Shown: piece by piece, positions 53,109 to 62,107 of the stretch | Layout: every line of letters begins with the position of its first letter | Position numbering within the stretch: position 1 is the first letter of the stretch | Assembly: GCF_013204845.1 (NCBI RefSeq) | Contig: NZ_JABMKY010000001.1 | Span: 496,001-560,000 of the forward strand | Origin: Paenibacillus qinlingensis | Lineage (GTDB): Bacteria > Bacillota > Bacilli > Paenibacillales > NBRC-103111 | Length of the DNA stretch: 64,000 nucleotides | Direction of reading: 5' to 3' | The notes under the pieces: generated by a model | Databases searched by the model: none | What the model was told of the DNA's origin: nothing | The model's input: only the letters and a program-made list of their open reading frames with translations | Position numbers and translations under genes: made by a program

Positions 53109-54224
53109 CTAAATCAACGATTCCCGTGTAATGACTTTAATCCCTTTCGGTGCATGTACAGCAAGCTGAGCACCAGCAAGGCTGTTCACTTTAATCCATC
53201 CTAAACCAGAGACGAGCACATCCATCTGTTTCCCCTTCGGAATGTGCAACGGATGTTTGACCAGCTTCGGAAGCTCTTCAAGATCTGCCTGAGCCGGAGG
53301 CGTCAACATGACACCCTTATGATCTTCATATAACTGATCCGCTTTCTCGAGCTTCGTACGATGAATCTGAATGGCATTCGACGTATATATCGTGAAGGAT
53401 TGATGCTCACCTTGGATAAAATCAAAACGAACTAACGCACCAAAAAATAAGGTTTGTCCTTCATTAAGTTGAAATACCATTGGTTTCAACGGTTTGTCCG
53501 GCATGAGTGGCGTTAAATCACGCTTCTTCACGACTTCTGTAAGACGATGCTTGTACACAATCCCAGGCGTATCAATAATGAATTTCCCATCATCGAGTGG
53601 AATTTTCACTAAATCAAGCGTAGTTCCCGGATATAGCGACGTCGTCAATTCGGATTCCAAATCACTGTAATCACTAATCAAGCGATTAATCAGCGTTGAT
53701 TTCCCAACGTTGGTTGCACCAACCACGTACACGTCCATGTTGCCACGATATTCTTGTACAGCCGAAATAACACGGTCAAAACCGATGTTTTTCTTCGCGC
53801 TGCAAAGAATGATATCCACAACCTTGAGATTCTCTTCCTTCACGCGACGCTGTACCCAGTTAATGATTTTGTTGGCATTCGTCACTTTCGGAAGTAAATC
53901 AATTTTGTTAACGACGAGTAAAACGGGATTATTGCCGATAAATCGGGCAAGTGAACTAATCATGCTGCCTTCAAAATCAAAAATATCCACGATTTTCACG
54001 ACTAGCGCCTTCGTTTGACCAACATGTCCTAATAATTTCAGGAAGTCGTCTTGTTGAAGGGTAATGCTTGAAGACTCATTATAATGCTTAATTCGGTAAC
54101 AACGCTGGCAAATCAAAGGCACCTTCTGCAAGGCAGCCTCTGGAATAAAGCCCAGCTTACTTTTGTCTTCTGTTTGCAGCCCAATGCCGCAACCCGTACA
54201 ATGCCCAATTGTTTCTGTACTCAT
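53109..54224 (-). CDS. yqeH: Ribosome biogenesis GTPase YqeH
   Basis: A circularly permuted GTPase required for 30S assembly. The 371 residues start with a zinc finger (CTGCGIGLQ ... CQRCYRI) and carry G motifs in permuted order: NKIDLLPK (G4) precedes GATNVGKSTLINRL (G1) and DTPGI (G3). The C-terminal part is the YqeH-specific RNA-binding region. It lies between yqeG and aroE, 9 nt after yqeG. Confidence 0.96.
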   Translation of the reverse strand: MSTETIGHCTGCGIGLQTEDKSKLGFIPEAALQKVPLICQRCYRIKHYNESSSITLQQDDFLKLLGHVGQTKALVVKIVDIFDFEGSMISSLARFIGNNPVLLVVNKIDLLPKVTNANKIINWVQRRVKEENLKVVDIILCSAKKNIGFDRVISAVQEYRGNMDVYVVGATNVGKSTLINRLISDYSDLESELTTSLYPGTTLDLVKIPLDDGKFIIDTPGIVYKHRLTEVVKKRDLTPLMPDKPLKPMVFQLNEGQTLFFGALVRFDFIQGEHQSFTIYTSNAIQIHRTKLEKADQLYEDHKGVMLTPPAQADLEELPKLVKHPLHIPKGKQMDVLVSGLGWIKVNSLAGAQLAVHAPKGIKVITRESLI

Positions 54225-54233
54225 GAAACCTCC

Positions 54234-54728
54234 CTATTTCTTCATCCTTGCTAGAGCCCATTTCTCAATCAGCCGATTCACTTTCGTGAAGAAGCCTTCA
54301 TCTTTTCTTGAGATGGGTTGAACAAGGATCGTGTATAGCCCCATTCGATTGCCGCCAAGCACATCTGTCAGCATTTGATCCCCGATAACAGTCGTCTGTC
54401 GTGCATTCGTTCCGAGCAACTTCATCGCTTTATGGAAGGAAGCATTCGTCGGTTTTTTGGCACGGTGAATAAACGAAATGCCCAGGGGCTTAGCAAAAGT
54501 CGAAACCCTGTTATGATGGTTGTTCGACACAATGACAACCTTGAAGCCGATCTGCTGCAAATGGTTCAGCCATTCTATTAACTCAGGTGTCGCATGTGGA
54601 TCACGTGCACCAACAAGTGTATTATCAAGATCCGTTATAATTCCGCGAATGCCGAATCCCCACAAGTGATTGGCATCAATATCATAAATTGTATGAACAG
54701 ACTGTCTGGGTACTAGCTTTTTCAGCAA
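54234..54728 (-). CDS. yqeG: YqeG family HAD IIIA-type phosphatase
   Basis: A 164-residue HAD phosphatase. Motif I is IITDLDNTLVGARDP, motif II VIVSNNHHNR, and motif III/IV VIGDQMLTDVLGGNRMG, all intact. I start at TTG 54728, 7 nt after GGAGGG, which gives the usual short LLKKLVPRQ beginning; the frame upstream spans the ribosome binding site. It heads the yqeG-yqeH-aroE-yhbY-nadD-yqeK-rsfS-cvfB-yqeM operon. Physiological substrate unknown; the mitochondrial relative acts on phosphatidylglycerophosphate. Confidence 0.92.
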   Translation of the reverse strand: MLKKLVPRQSVHTIYDIDANHLWGFGIRGIITDLDNTLVGARDPHATPELIEWLNHLQQIGFKVVIVSNNHHNRVSTFAKPLGISFIHRAKKPTNASFHKAMKLLGTNARQTTVIGDQMLTDVLGGNRMGLYTILVQPISRKDEGFFTKVNRLIEKWALARMKK

Positions 54729-54819
54729 ACAAATTCCCTCCAACTGCTTCCTTGACATATACGTGAAACTATACCATAGTGCCTCGTTTGTTGCAAAAAG
54801 AAAAGAACATATTTTCCCC

Positions 54820-55596
54820 CTATGCCTTGTTTGGCAATGGCAACCACTCTAAAACACGCTGTATTTTGTGATCCCAATATCCCCATTCATGGGTAGCCGA
54901 CTCTTCTTCATAGGTAATAACTAGCCCTTGTGCATGACAATAATCGCGGAATCGAATGTTATCTTCATATAAAAAATCCTCAGTGCCACAGCATTGATAA
55001 AGCTTAGGTTGCTCTACTTTACTAGCAACAAGCTGATTAGCGAGATAGAACAAATCGTTTGGGCTATTTTTTATCGTCGTCACATCGCCATAAATCAGTT
55101 GAAAATCATTCGGAAAAGCTGTAGCTCGCTCAACAATATCTACGGCTCCAGACAAACTAGCCCCTGCTGCATACCGATTCGGATGCGAAAGTGCCAACTT
55201 CATCGCCCCATATCCCCCCATGGATAGTCCTGCCACGTAATTCAGCTCTCGTTCTTCGGCTAAGGGAAAGAAGGATCTTGCTATCACAGGTAATTCTTCA
55301 CTAATGAACTCCCAATACTTCGGACCTGACGCCATATCTGCATAAAAACTCCGGTTTACAGCAGGCATAACTACTGCAATACCATGCTGAGAAGCATAGC
55401 GCTCAATGGACGTTCTACGCATCCAAATGGTATGGTCATCGGACAACCCGTGCAACAAAAGTAAGGTAGGATGCTTCCCACCATAAGCATGCGAAGCTAG
55501 TCCAATCTGACTTTTGGCAATTTGAGGTAGTATGACATGCATGGAAGCAGCAACACCAAGGGATTCTGAATGAAAATGACAATCGATAAACGCCAT
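54820..55596 (-). CDS. Alpha/beta hydrolase-fold esterase (esterase D-like)
   Basis: A 258-residue putative esterase of the EstA/esterase D family (DUF-type serine hydrolase related to acetyl xylan and S-formylglutathione esterases). The nucleophile elbow is GLSMGGYGAMKLALSHP, the oxyanion region LLLLHGLSDDHTIWMRR, and the catalytic histidine lies in SATHEWGYWDH. No signal peptide. ATG 55596 follows GAGGAG at 10 nt. It stands alone between yqeG and the transglutaminase operon. Substrate not predictable. Confidence 0.85.
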   Translation of the reverse strand: MAFIDCHFHSESLGVAASMHVILPQIAKSQIGLASHAYGGKHPTLLLLHGLSDDHTIWMRRTSIERYASQHGIAVVMPAVNRSFYADMASGPKYWEFISEELPVIARSFFPLAEERELNYVAGLSMGGYGAMKLALSHPNRYAAGASLSGAVDIVERATAFPNDFQLIYGDVTTIKNSPNDLFYLANQLVASKVEQPKLYQCCGTEDFLYEDNIRFRDYCHAQGLVITYEEESATHEWGYWDHKIQRVLEWLPLPNKA

Positions 55597-55617
55597 CTGA
55601 TTAAATCTCCTCTCATA

Positions 55618-55649
55618 GGAAGCCACCCTCCTTGATGGGAGAGTGGCTT
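55618..55649 (-). other. Inverted repeat after the transglutaminase gene
   Basis: GAAGCCAC and GTGGCTTC enclose CTCTCCC/GGAGGG-like inner pairing. It lies 8 nt past the transglutaminase stop and just upstream of the esterase start. There is no T-tract on either strand, so it is not a standard terminator. Confidence 0.5.
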
Positions 55650-55656
55650 CGGCTCA

Positions 55657-57888
55657 TCATTTTATTTGTTCTTTGACACGGACAATTAATTGGTTTGCTT
55701 GTTGATATTCGACTTCAGATACAGCTAATTGGCTGTATTTGGCTCGTTCGAACAGTTCAATTAATGCGTCCAATTCTTTCTTCATCCATTTGCTCTGTGT
55801 TGACCACCTAGTGGTTGCTTCACGTACTGTTTCATATTCGTATCGGGTGTACCCTTTACGACGGCAAGCACGGAGCATTTTTTCAAATTCAACGATGATT
55901 TTCTGATTAAAATTCACGACTTGCAGCTGCTTCCTGCGAGTACGCCAATTGTGCCACGCTTCGCTTCTTACTAAGAAGAATACAGCAACAGTAAGAAGTG
56001 CTGCTACCACTACACCACTTAATGTCAGCCATAGCCATGTGAAACTTGCTGCTTCTGTCGTTTCTTCAGGCAATGTGCTAGTTTCTGTGTCTGTCGGTAT
56101 ATCTTCTACAACAGGTGCTGCTTCAGGGAATACGTTAGGCAAAGCAAAGCCGGAAGTTGGCTCGAATGAAATCCATCCAAAGCCTTCAAAATAAATTTCC
56201 ACCCAGGAGTGCGCGTCGGAGTTGCGAACCGTGTAGGTGCCCGCCCCATCTAAATCAATCGTTGCTCCTAACTGGCTCAAGATACCCTGCTCGCGAATGT
56301 CATCAGCAATCGATGAAGCGCCAGAGGAGTATCCTTTCACCCAGCGAGTAGGCAATCCAAGCGATCGTGTGAGAACAGCCATTGCCGTCGAGTAGTAGTC
56401 ACAATAGCCTTGCTTCACTTCGAATAAGAACCGATCCACGAAATCCTTGCTCTTCCCCTTCGATTCATCCGGCGTATTCGTATAAGGAAAATGTTCCGAT
56501 AAATACTTCTCAACCAGCTTTGCTTTATCATAAGGATTCGTCGCGGATTTCGTAATATCTAGCGCTAACTGCTTCACTCGCTCCGGTAAATCGACAGGAA
56601 CTTGCAAGTATTCAGCCCATTCCGGTTTGTTGGTAAAATCTTGCTGCGATTGTCGCAGTAGATCTTCCTCTAGAATCGGCTCTTGGACAACGATCGAGTA
56701 ATCTTTGGGATAATTAGATCGTCCCGTGAATCGAAGTTCCGATTGTCGCGGTGTCCAAATGATACGCTGGAACGGATTCTCGCCTTGATTGATTTCCACG
56801 ATTTTCTGAATGGCATAGCCCCCGAATATGACCGGGAACGTCTCATCTCTCTCCATCACAACACTTTGTGTAACTTCCTGTGTTTTCAATTGGGATACAT
56901 CAAATCGTGGATCAAGCGGTAACGGATTCAAATTCACCCGATACGCAGGCAATCTCTTCTCCGTTGGTCCAAGCTCCCATCCTTTACCATTATACATCGA
57001 TCGGGTTTCCCCACGGAAGTAAGTTCGTTTGGTAGATTCAACGGTCATCACCGGTGTGTAGTCAAATCGAAATCCACCACCAAGTCGACTATCATCTCGG
57101 CTATAGCCAGATGAAGCATCTGCGGTCGATGCGGCAATACTAACCCCTTTGCCAAGCAACGGCACCGTTTCCCCTCGACTTACTTTCCAAGCTGTGTAAG
57201 GGTCTGTCAGTATAGGGTTTACTGTCGGAGCGAAAACGCCAGCTAAAGTAATTACACCAATTAGAATAAGAATAGGAACAGTAAATGACGACGGGTAATC
57301 AGAAATCGTTTCCCAAACGTCTGGCGCTTTCTTCTTCAATTGAGAGAAATGTCTCACAATTAAGAGCAGAAATCCACAAAGCATAATCATCGCCACTTGA
57401 GGCCATAGAAAAATCATACTGAAGGAATCACGAACAGCAAAAAACAAAATGCTAACAAAGATGAGGACTACAATACGGAACCTTGATTGCACGGACCACA
57501 TTGCGAATAAATAGATGATCCATGCTCCCAAGCTAAACCAAATATACGGTTCAAGCTGCCCCGCGTTAAGCCCAATAAAGCGAAGCGCCTCTTTCCAAGT
57601 TGTCATATTTACAGCTACCCAGTGATAGCCCATACCCAACCCATGAAACCAGATAATCAGAACGAATTGGAGAAACGCTCGTAGGCCGTCTTTTATTCTG
57701 GGAATACAGTAGGTCGCTGTCGTAAGAACTAAGGTCCAGGTAACGAACGAAACCGTCTCTGGTAGCCACAACCCATCTTCTTTCATAATCCAAATCAGAA
57801 ATTGGTATAGGAATATCCCCACGAATATCGCAGATACACGCAAAGCCCAATCTTTAAGAAGAATTCTGCTCCACCATGTGTTAGGCAT
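55657..57888 (-). CDS. TgpA-like transglutaminase-domain membrane protein
   Basis: A 743-residue membrane protein of the DUF3488/transglutaminase-like/DUF4129 class. About six membrane helices fill residues 10-240; the extracellular core has the catalytic cysteine in VKQGYCDYYSTAMAVLTRSL (near 494), the histidine in SDAHSWVEIYFEGFGW (near 559) and an FEPTSG segment where many relatives have DPT; a further helix near 630-655 is followed by the DUF4129 tail. It overlaps the DUF58 gene by 8 nt. With DUF58 and MoxR it forms a widespread three-gene set of unclear role, perhaps envelope protein processing. Confidence 0.9.
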   Translation of the reverse strand: MPNTWWSRILLKDWALRVSAIFVGIFLYQFLIWIMKEDGLWLPETVSFVTWTLVLTTATYCIPRIKDGLRAFLQFVLIIWFHGLGMGYHWVAVNMTTWKEALRFIGLNAGQLEPYIWFSLGAWIIYLFAMWSVQSRFRIVVLIFVSILFFAVRDSFSMIFLWPQVAMIMLCGFLLLIVRHFSQLKKKAPDVWETISDYPSSFTVPILILIGVITLAGVFAPTVNPILTDPYTAWKVSRGETVPLLGKGVSIAASTADASSGYSRDDSRLGGGFRFDYTPVMTVESTKRTYFRGETRSMYNGKGWELGPTEKRLPAYRVNLNPLPLDPRFDVSQLKTQEVTQSVVMERDETFPVIFGGYAIQKIVEINQGENPFQRIIWTPRQSELRFTGRSNYPKDYSIVVQEPILEEDLLRQSQQDFTNKPEWAEYLQVPVDLPERVKQLALDITKSATNPYDKAKLVEKYLSEHFPYTNTPDESKGKSKDFVDRFLFEVKQGYCDYYSTAMAVLTRSLGLPTRWVKGYSSGASSIADDIREQGILSQLGATIDLDGAGTYTVRNSDAHSWVEIYFEGFGWISFEPTSGFALPNVFPEAAPVVEDIPTDTETSTLPEETTEAASFTWLWLTLSGVVVAALLTVAVFFLVRSEAWHNWRTRRKQLQVVNFNQKIIVEFEKMLRACRRKGYTRYEYETVREATTRWSTQSKWMKKELDALIELFERAKYSQLAVSEVEYQQANQLIVRVKEQIK

Positions 57889-59167
57889 ACCGTTTCGCCC
57901 CTCCCAAGAGGTTAGGCAAGTCCGTTAATTGACTTACTTCATACCCCATATAGCCTTGCGAGCGAATGGCCTTAATATAATCCTCATGTGCGGAAATATG
58001 TTCCACACCCTGTGGGCTGAAAGCTTGATCTTCTTGGGCATGAATCCAAATATGACATGGCTTCATTTGAAGCAGTGCCATTTGCTGAAACATCTGCAGC
58101 ATTGCGCTCCCTTTTTGCGGGGAAATGAGTACAATTAAGCTGCCAGCAGGCCAATCCTGCGAGCGTTCCTTCAGAATTTGGCTGAGCGTTTGATAACCAT
58201 CCGCATCTACACCAACGAGATGTTTTACAATTTCCTTGTAATGATGCTGACTGTGCTTCGGTTCAAAATAAGTAAATTCCTTGCCGATCGACAGTAAGCC
58301 AAGTGCCATTTCTCGTCCCGTTCCGTATCGGAATAAGGAAGCTGCAACAGACACCGCTAGTTCAAACTCGGCCGCATCTCGGTATGCTCGAGCAGTTCGG
58401 TCCAGTAAAACAATGGTTTTCGGCAAAGATTCTCGCTCGAACTCCTTCGACTTCCAAGTCCCGGTCTTCGCGGTCGCATTCCAGTGAATACGTGAAAGTC
58501 GATCGCCATAAATGTACTCCCGAACACCATTGATTTGAGTCGTTTCACGGTGTGCGCTCGTCGCCGTCGAGTGATGCTGCATGCCTTTGAGCATTTGATG
58601 AAATTGCGCCCATTCGCGGATCATAACGGTTTGCGGATACACCGTTATCGGTTGTTGCAGATCTAATCGACCCTTATGCTGGAAGAAGCCAAAAATATCT
58701 TCGGTCAAGCATTCGGTTTCTCCGAAACGATAATACCCTCTCCGAAGTGGCGGCGTGCTGTACGTGAATTCCCCCCGTCGTTTCCAGTCTGGCACGATAG
58801 ATCCTTCGAACACAGATTCGTCTCCATTCTGACGTATGAGCTGATCTTTAATCATCACGTAGGGAACGGGCCAGTAGCCTGGTAATTGGACACCGAGCCC
58901 AATTTGTAAAGATTGTCCTGCCTCCAGTTTGGCCTCTATGCTTGTATTCGTAAGCTTCCGAGTCCCTTGCACACGTCTGATGCCGCTCCAATTTCCTGAA
59001 AGTAAATAGACAGTTAAAAATGTCATCGTTATGAACAGCATGGAAGCCAACTTGCCGCCTTGAAATAGCATGAATAACAAGCTAGCTGCCAAGCAAGTTA
59101 TAAGTAGCCAAAATGGTGCCGGAAGCCGGGTGAGTTCCCCGAATCGTTTGAATACCGGTCGTTTCAT
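57881..59167 (-). CDS. DUF58 domain-containing protein
   Basis: A 428-residue protein with two N-terminal membrane helices (about 17-65) and a C-terminal DUF58/von Willebrand A-like domain: the DUF58 core REYIYGDRLSRIHWNATAK and the aspartate-containing strand IVLLDRTARAYRDAAEF. I start at ATG 59167 behind GGAG; the upstream frame has no site. It lies between the MoxR ATPase (5 nt) and the transglutaminase (8-nt overlap), the standard order of this operon. VWA proteins of this group are thought to act with MoxR as a chaperone pair. Confidence 0.9.
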   Translation of the reverse strand: MKRPVFKRFGELTRLPAPFWLLITCLAASLLFMLFQGGKLASMLFITMTFLTVYLLSGNWSGIRRVQGTRKLTNTSIEAKLEAGQSLQIGLGVQLPGYWPVPYVMIKDQLIRQNGDESVFEGSIVPDWKRRGEFTYSTPPLRRGYYRFGETECLTEDIFGFFQHKGRLDLQQPITVYPQTVMIREWAQFHQMLKGMQHHSTATSAHRETTQINGVREYIYGDRLSRIHWNATAKTGTWKSKEFERESLPKTIVLLDRTARAYRDAAEFELAVSVAASLFRYGTGREMALGLLSIGKEFTYFEPKHSQHHYKEIVKHLVGVDADGYQTLSQILKERSQDWPAGSLIVLISPQKGSAMLQMFQQMALLQMKPCHIWIHAQEDQAFSPQGVEHISAHEDYIKAIRSQGYMGYEVSQLTDLPNLLGGAKRYA

Positions 59168-59171
59168 AGGC

Positions 59172-60131
59172 TCACTTCTCCAATCTAACCGGAACCCGTA
59201 CTTGCTCAAAAATCGTCGCGAGCACAGAGGCAATGCTAACGCCATCCATACGCGCTTCCATTTGAAGGATCATACGGTGACCCAGTACAAAAGGAGCTAA
59301 ATATTTAATATCATCTGGGATGACATAATCACGGCCATGTAAGAAGGCATAGGCTTTGGAGGCTAATACCAACGATAGCGTAGCCCTTGGACTCGCACCA
59401 AGGAAGACCGCGTGATGCTCGCGTGTTTTTCTCGAGATTGTGACTAAGTAATCAGCAACTGCTTCATCCAAATGCACTAGGCGAACCTGCTCTTGAATTT
59501 CAAGCACTTGCTTCGTATCTACAATAGCATTCAGCGCTTCCATCGGATGTACTTTGCTTTGGGAAGCTATCATCATTTTCTCAGCTGCTTCACTCGGGTA
59601 GCCAAGGCTCAACTTAATCATAAATCGATCTAATTGTGCCTCTGGCAAAGTATACGTTCCCTCAAAATCAATTGGATTCTGAGTTGCTAGCATGAGGAAC
59701 GGGGATGGAAGTTCATGCAAATCACCATCTACCGTAATATGTTGTTCTTCCATTGCTTCAAGAAGAGCTGATTGCGTCTTGGTTGTCGCACGGTTAATCT
59801 CATCTACAAGTAAAATATTTGTCATAATCGGCCCCGATCGGAAAAGAAACTCCTCTTTTTTGGGGTGATATATAGATACGCCAGTTATATCCGTTGGCAA
59901 TAAGTCCGGGTTACATTGAATACGGCGAAACTGCCCATTAATCGATTTCGCAAGTGCTTTAATGAGTACAGTTTTCCCTGTCCCTGGGACATCCTCAAGC
60001 AGAACATGACCACCTGCCAACATCGCAGTAAGCAACAATTCAATTTCGGCACTTTTGCCAAGAATACATGATTCTAAATTTGCTTTCAGCCTAGCTAGTA
60101 CTTCTACATGATGCTGGGTGGCAGTTTCCAT
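59172..60131 (-). CDS. MoxR family AAA ATPase
   Basis: A 319-residue AAA+ ATPase. Walker A is EDVPGTGKTVLIKAL (near 46-60), Walker B ILLVDEINRATTKTQSALL, sensor 1 LATQNPIDFEGTYTLPEAQLDRF and arginine-finger/lid region SPRATLSLVLASKAYAFL. It is the first gene of the MoxR-DUF58-transglutaminase operon and probably remodels its partners. A two-hairpin repeat like that of addB lies 20-50 nt upstream of the start. Confidence 0.93.
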   Translation of the reverse strand: METATQHHVEVLARLKANLESCILGKSAEIELLLTAMLAGGHVLLEDVPGTGKTVLIKALAKSINGQFRRIQCNPDLLPTDITGVSIYHPKKEEFLFRSGPIMTNILLVDEINRATTKTQSALLEAMEEQHITVDGDLHELPSPFLMLATQNPIDFEGTYTLPEAQLDRFMIKLSLGYPSEAAEKMMIASQSKVHPMEALNAIVDTKQVLEIQEQVRLVHLDEAVADYLVTISRKTREHHAVFLGASPRATLSLVLASKAYAFLHGRDYVIPDDIKYLAPFVLGHRMILQMEARMDGVSIASVLATIFEQVRVPVRLEK

Positions 60132-60149
60132 GTGTTGATCCTCCTTAGA

Positions 60150-60179
60150 GTTTTGCTTGCAAAACTTGCTTCGTAAGCA
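60150..60179 (-). repeat. Two-hairpin leader repeat upstream of moxR
   Basis: On the minus strand TGCTTACGAAGCA is followed by the perfect hairpin GTTTTGCAAGCAAAAC. The first 13 bases are identical to the element at 6139-6169 upstream of addB. Confidence 0.6.
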
Positions 60180-60396
60180 CTACTGAGTTTTCGTAAATCT
60201 TGTATGCGTAAACATGACGTTTTTTGTACCAACCTGCTTCATCTTCTGTTTCGCTCAGAAAACAAACAAAATGTACGTAAATCTAGTTTACAGGAAAGTT
60301 TTTCTTCCGTATACTTGTAAATCCTCTAAAGTTATTTGTTAAAATTAACCACGTAAATGAGCCTTGGATAAATTACTGAAGGTGCGAGGAGAATAA
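60180..60396. other. Spacer between moxR and a possible small ORF
   Basis: AT-rich, no gene seen. A weak plus-strand promoter-like pair TTGTAA (about 60324) and TAAAAT (about 60350) could serve the short frame at 60397. Confidence 0.3.
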
Positions 60397-60474
60397 ATGG
60401 TTGTTTGGTTACGAAAATGGACGAATCGGGTGGATAGTCAGGTGGATTTCGTGAGAGAATGTAGTGCTTGTTGA
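60397..60474 (+). CDS. Possible 25-residue peptide
   Basis: An ATG preceded at 6 nt by GAGGAG opens a 25-codon frame encoding a basic, Trp-rich start (MVVWLRKWTNRVD) and a Cys-x-x-x-Cys end (ECSAC). The ribosome binding site is as good as those of real genes here, and a promoter-like pair lies upstream, but length and lack of known homology make it speculative. Confidence 0.3.
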   Translation: MVVWLRKWTNRVDSQVDFVRECSAC

Positions 60475-60679
60475 CTGACCTGAATTCCTGTGTGAATGCG
60501 CTCCGTTGAGTTATACGTTCAGGCAGATGAGTCGCTAATTGATTTAGATGTAAAATGTACAGCTGTTTCGGTATACAATGCTTATAAAATCAGGATAAAT
60601 GGAGTTTTTCCAGTTATTCCTCCCGTAACGTCCCTAGACAGCCACCACCCTCCGCGACACTATACGCACAAACGAAAAA
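60475..60679. other. Spacer without recognisable feature
   Basis: About 200 bp between the small ORF and the convergent terminator. A longer plus-strand frame (from about 60496) runs through the terminator into antisense of spoVAE and is probably not coding. Confidence 0.4.
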
Positions 60680-60702
60680 GACGCCTCACGGCGTCCTTTT
60701 TT
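60680..60702. terminator. Terminator of the spoVA2-like operon, bidirectional
   Basis: GACGCC-TCAC-GGCGTC with CTTTTTTC on the plus side and CTTTTTC on the minus side, 35 nt past the spoVAE stop. Confidence 0.88.
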
Positions 60703-60736
60703 CACTTCATATTTAGCCTTCCGCATCTGCCCTGCT

Positions 60737-61087
60737 TTACCCCTTGGGCTTCACAAACAAGGCAGCTAAAAAGGAGAAGATGATCGCGGCGGAGATCCCC
60801 GCGCTAGTCACCTTGAAAATACCTGTAATGATGCCTATATACCCTTCCTTATGCAGCTCTTCCAGTGCACCATGAACAAGGGCATTCCCAAAGCTCGTAA
60901 TCGGCACCGTCGCACCAGCGCCAGCAAAGGCAATCAACGGTTCATATAGATTGCAACCGTCGGCTATGGCACCAAGCACAACCAATGTGCTCATGGTGTG
61001 GGCCGGTGTTAATTTCCCAACGTCCATCATTAGCTGCCCCAGCACACAGATGGCTCCTCCAACAACAAATGCCCAGAAAAAACTCAT
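60737..61087 (-). CDS. spoVAE: Stage V sporulation protein AE (SpoVAEb type)
   Basis: A 116-residue membrane protein of the SpoVA channel set that moves dipicolinic acid in spores. It starts MSFFWAFVVGGAICVLGQLMMDVGKLTPAHTM and has about four hydrophobic segments, the SpoVAC/SpoVAEb pattern. Its ATG overlaps the spoVAD stop by 4 nt (61084-61087). Last gene before the terminator. Confidence 0.94.
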   Translation of the reverse strand: MSFFWAFVVGGAICVLGQLMMDVGKLTPAHTMSTLVVLGAIADGCNLYEPLIAFAGAGATVPITSFGNALVHGALEELHKEGYIGIITGIFKVTSAGISAAIIFSFLAALFVKPKG

Positions 61088-62103
61088 ACGTATAAACCTC
61101 CAGACTCGATGGAAACAGCATGTGCGATACAGGGAATGCTTTCACCTTGTTGGAATGAAATCGGTGAAAGCAAAGCCCCCGTTGCGACAACGAGGATTCG
61201 CTTCAATTCTCCTTTTGCCATGCGCTTTAATAAATGCCCATAGGTCACTGTAGCAGAGCACCCGCATCCGCTCCCCCCTGCTTGGACGGTTTGTGTTTCT
61301 CGGTCAAAGATCATTAATCCACAATCATTATAAGTCGTTTGCTCGATTGGGAATTGATGCTTACTAAAGAGCTCGCGTGCAATGCTGATCCCCACCGATG
61401 CGAGGTCCCCCGTCACGATAAGATCGTAATAAGAAGGGTCGCGATTCAACTCGCGACAATGTGTTTGAATCGTATCGACAGCGGCAGGCGCCATCGCAGC
61501 GCCCATATTAAACGGATCCGTGATCCCCATATCCACGACGCGTCCGATCGTGGCCGCGGTGACGACAGGGCCGTCCCCGGTCTTCCCAAGCACGGCGACG
61601 CCAGCGCCAGTGACGGTGTACTGCGCCGTCGGCGGCTTCTGCGACCCGTATTCCGTCGGATAACGGAATTGCTTCTCCGCCGTGCAGTTATGGCTGCATG
61701 TCCCAGCCATAACATGGTTGGCTGCGCCAGAATCAACTAGTTGCGCGGCTAGCGCCAGCCCTTCCATCGACGTGGAGCAAGCACCGAATATCCCTAGATA
61801 AGGGATATTCAATGTCCGCGCAGCGAACGTGTTGGAGATGATCTGATTCATCAGATCCCCTCCAACATAGAATTGGATTTGGCCGTCGGTAAGACCAGCT
61901 TTCTTCAGTGCAAGCTGAGCGGCTTCTTCTAGCAGCGCTTTCTCCGCTTTTTCCCACGTTTTTTGACCAATTGTCAAATCACCGTGAACGATATCAAAAT
62001 CCTCATTGAGCGGTCCTTTTCCTTCATCAGGACCCACAACAGTACCTGTTGAAAGAATGACAGGCCGATTCTCGAAAAGCCAGCTTTGGTGTCCCTTCAG
62101 CAT
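61084..62103 (-). CDS. spoVAD: Stage V sporulation protein AD
   Basis: SpoVAD is a thiolase-fold, inner-membrane-associated protein that binds dipicolinic acid. The 339 residues show GHQSWLFENRPVILSTGTVVGPDEGKG, LGIFGACSTSMEGLALAAQLVDSG (a cysteine at the thiolase-like site), GTCSHNCTAEKQFRYPTEYG and the terminal SGCGCSATVTYGHLLKRM. Middle part (about 61470-61760) is GC-rich. It begins 4 nt after the spoVAC stop. Confidence 0.96.
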   Translation of the reverse strand: MLKGHQSWLFENRPVILSTGTVVGPDEGKGPLNEDFDIVHGDLTIGQKTWEKAEKALLEEAAQLALKKAGLTDGQIQFYVGGDLMNQIISNTFAARTLNIPYLGIFGACSTSMEGLALAAQLVDSGAANHVMAGTCSHNCTAEKQFRYPTEYGSQKPPTAQYTVTGAGVAVLGKTGDGPVVTAATIGRVVDMGITDPFNMGAAMAPAAVDTIQTHCRELNRDPSYYDLIVTGDLASVGISIARELFSKHQFPIEQTTYNDCGLMIFDRETQTVQAGGSGCGCSATVTYGHLLKRMAKGELKRILVVATGALLSPISFQQGESIPCIAHAVSIESGGLYV

Positions 62104-62107
62104 CTCC

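Noticed and set aside
55618..55649. Intrinsic terminator of the transglutaminase operon
   Set aside because: The stem is good but neither side has a T-tract; listed only as an inverted repeat.
60496..60783. 95-residue plus-strand frame
   Set aside because: It runs through the terminator at 60680 into antisense of spoVAE and lacks a ribosome binding site.
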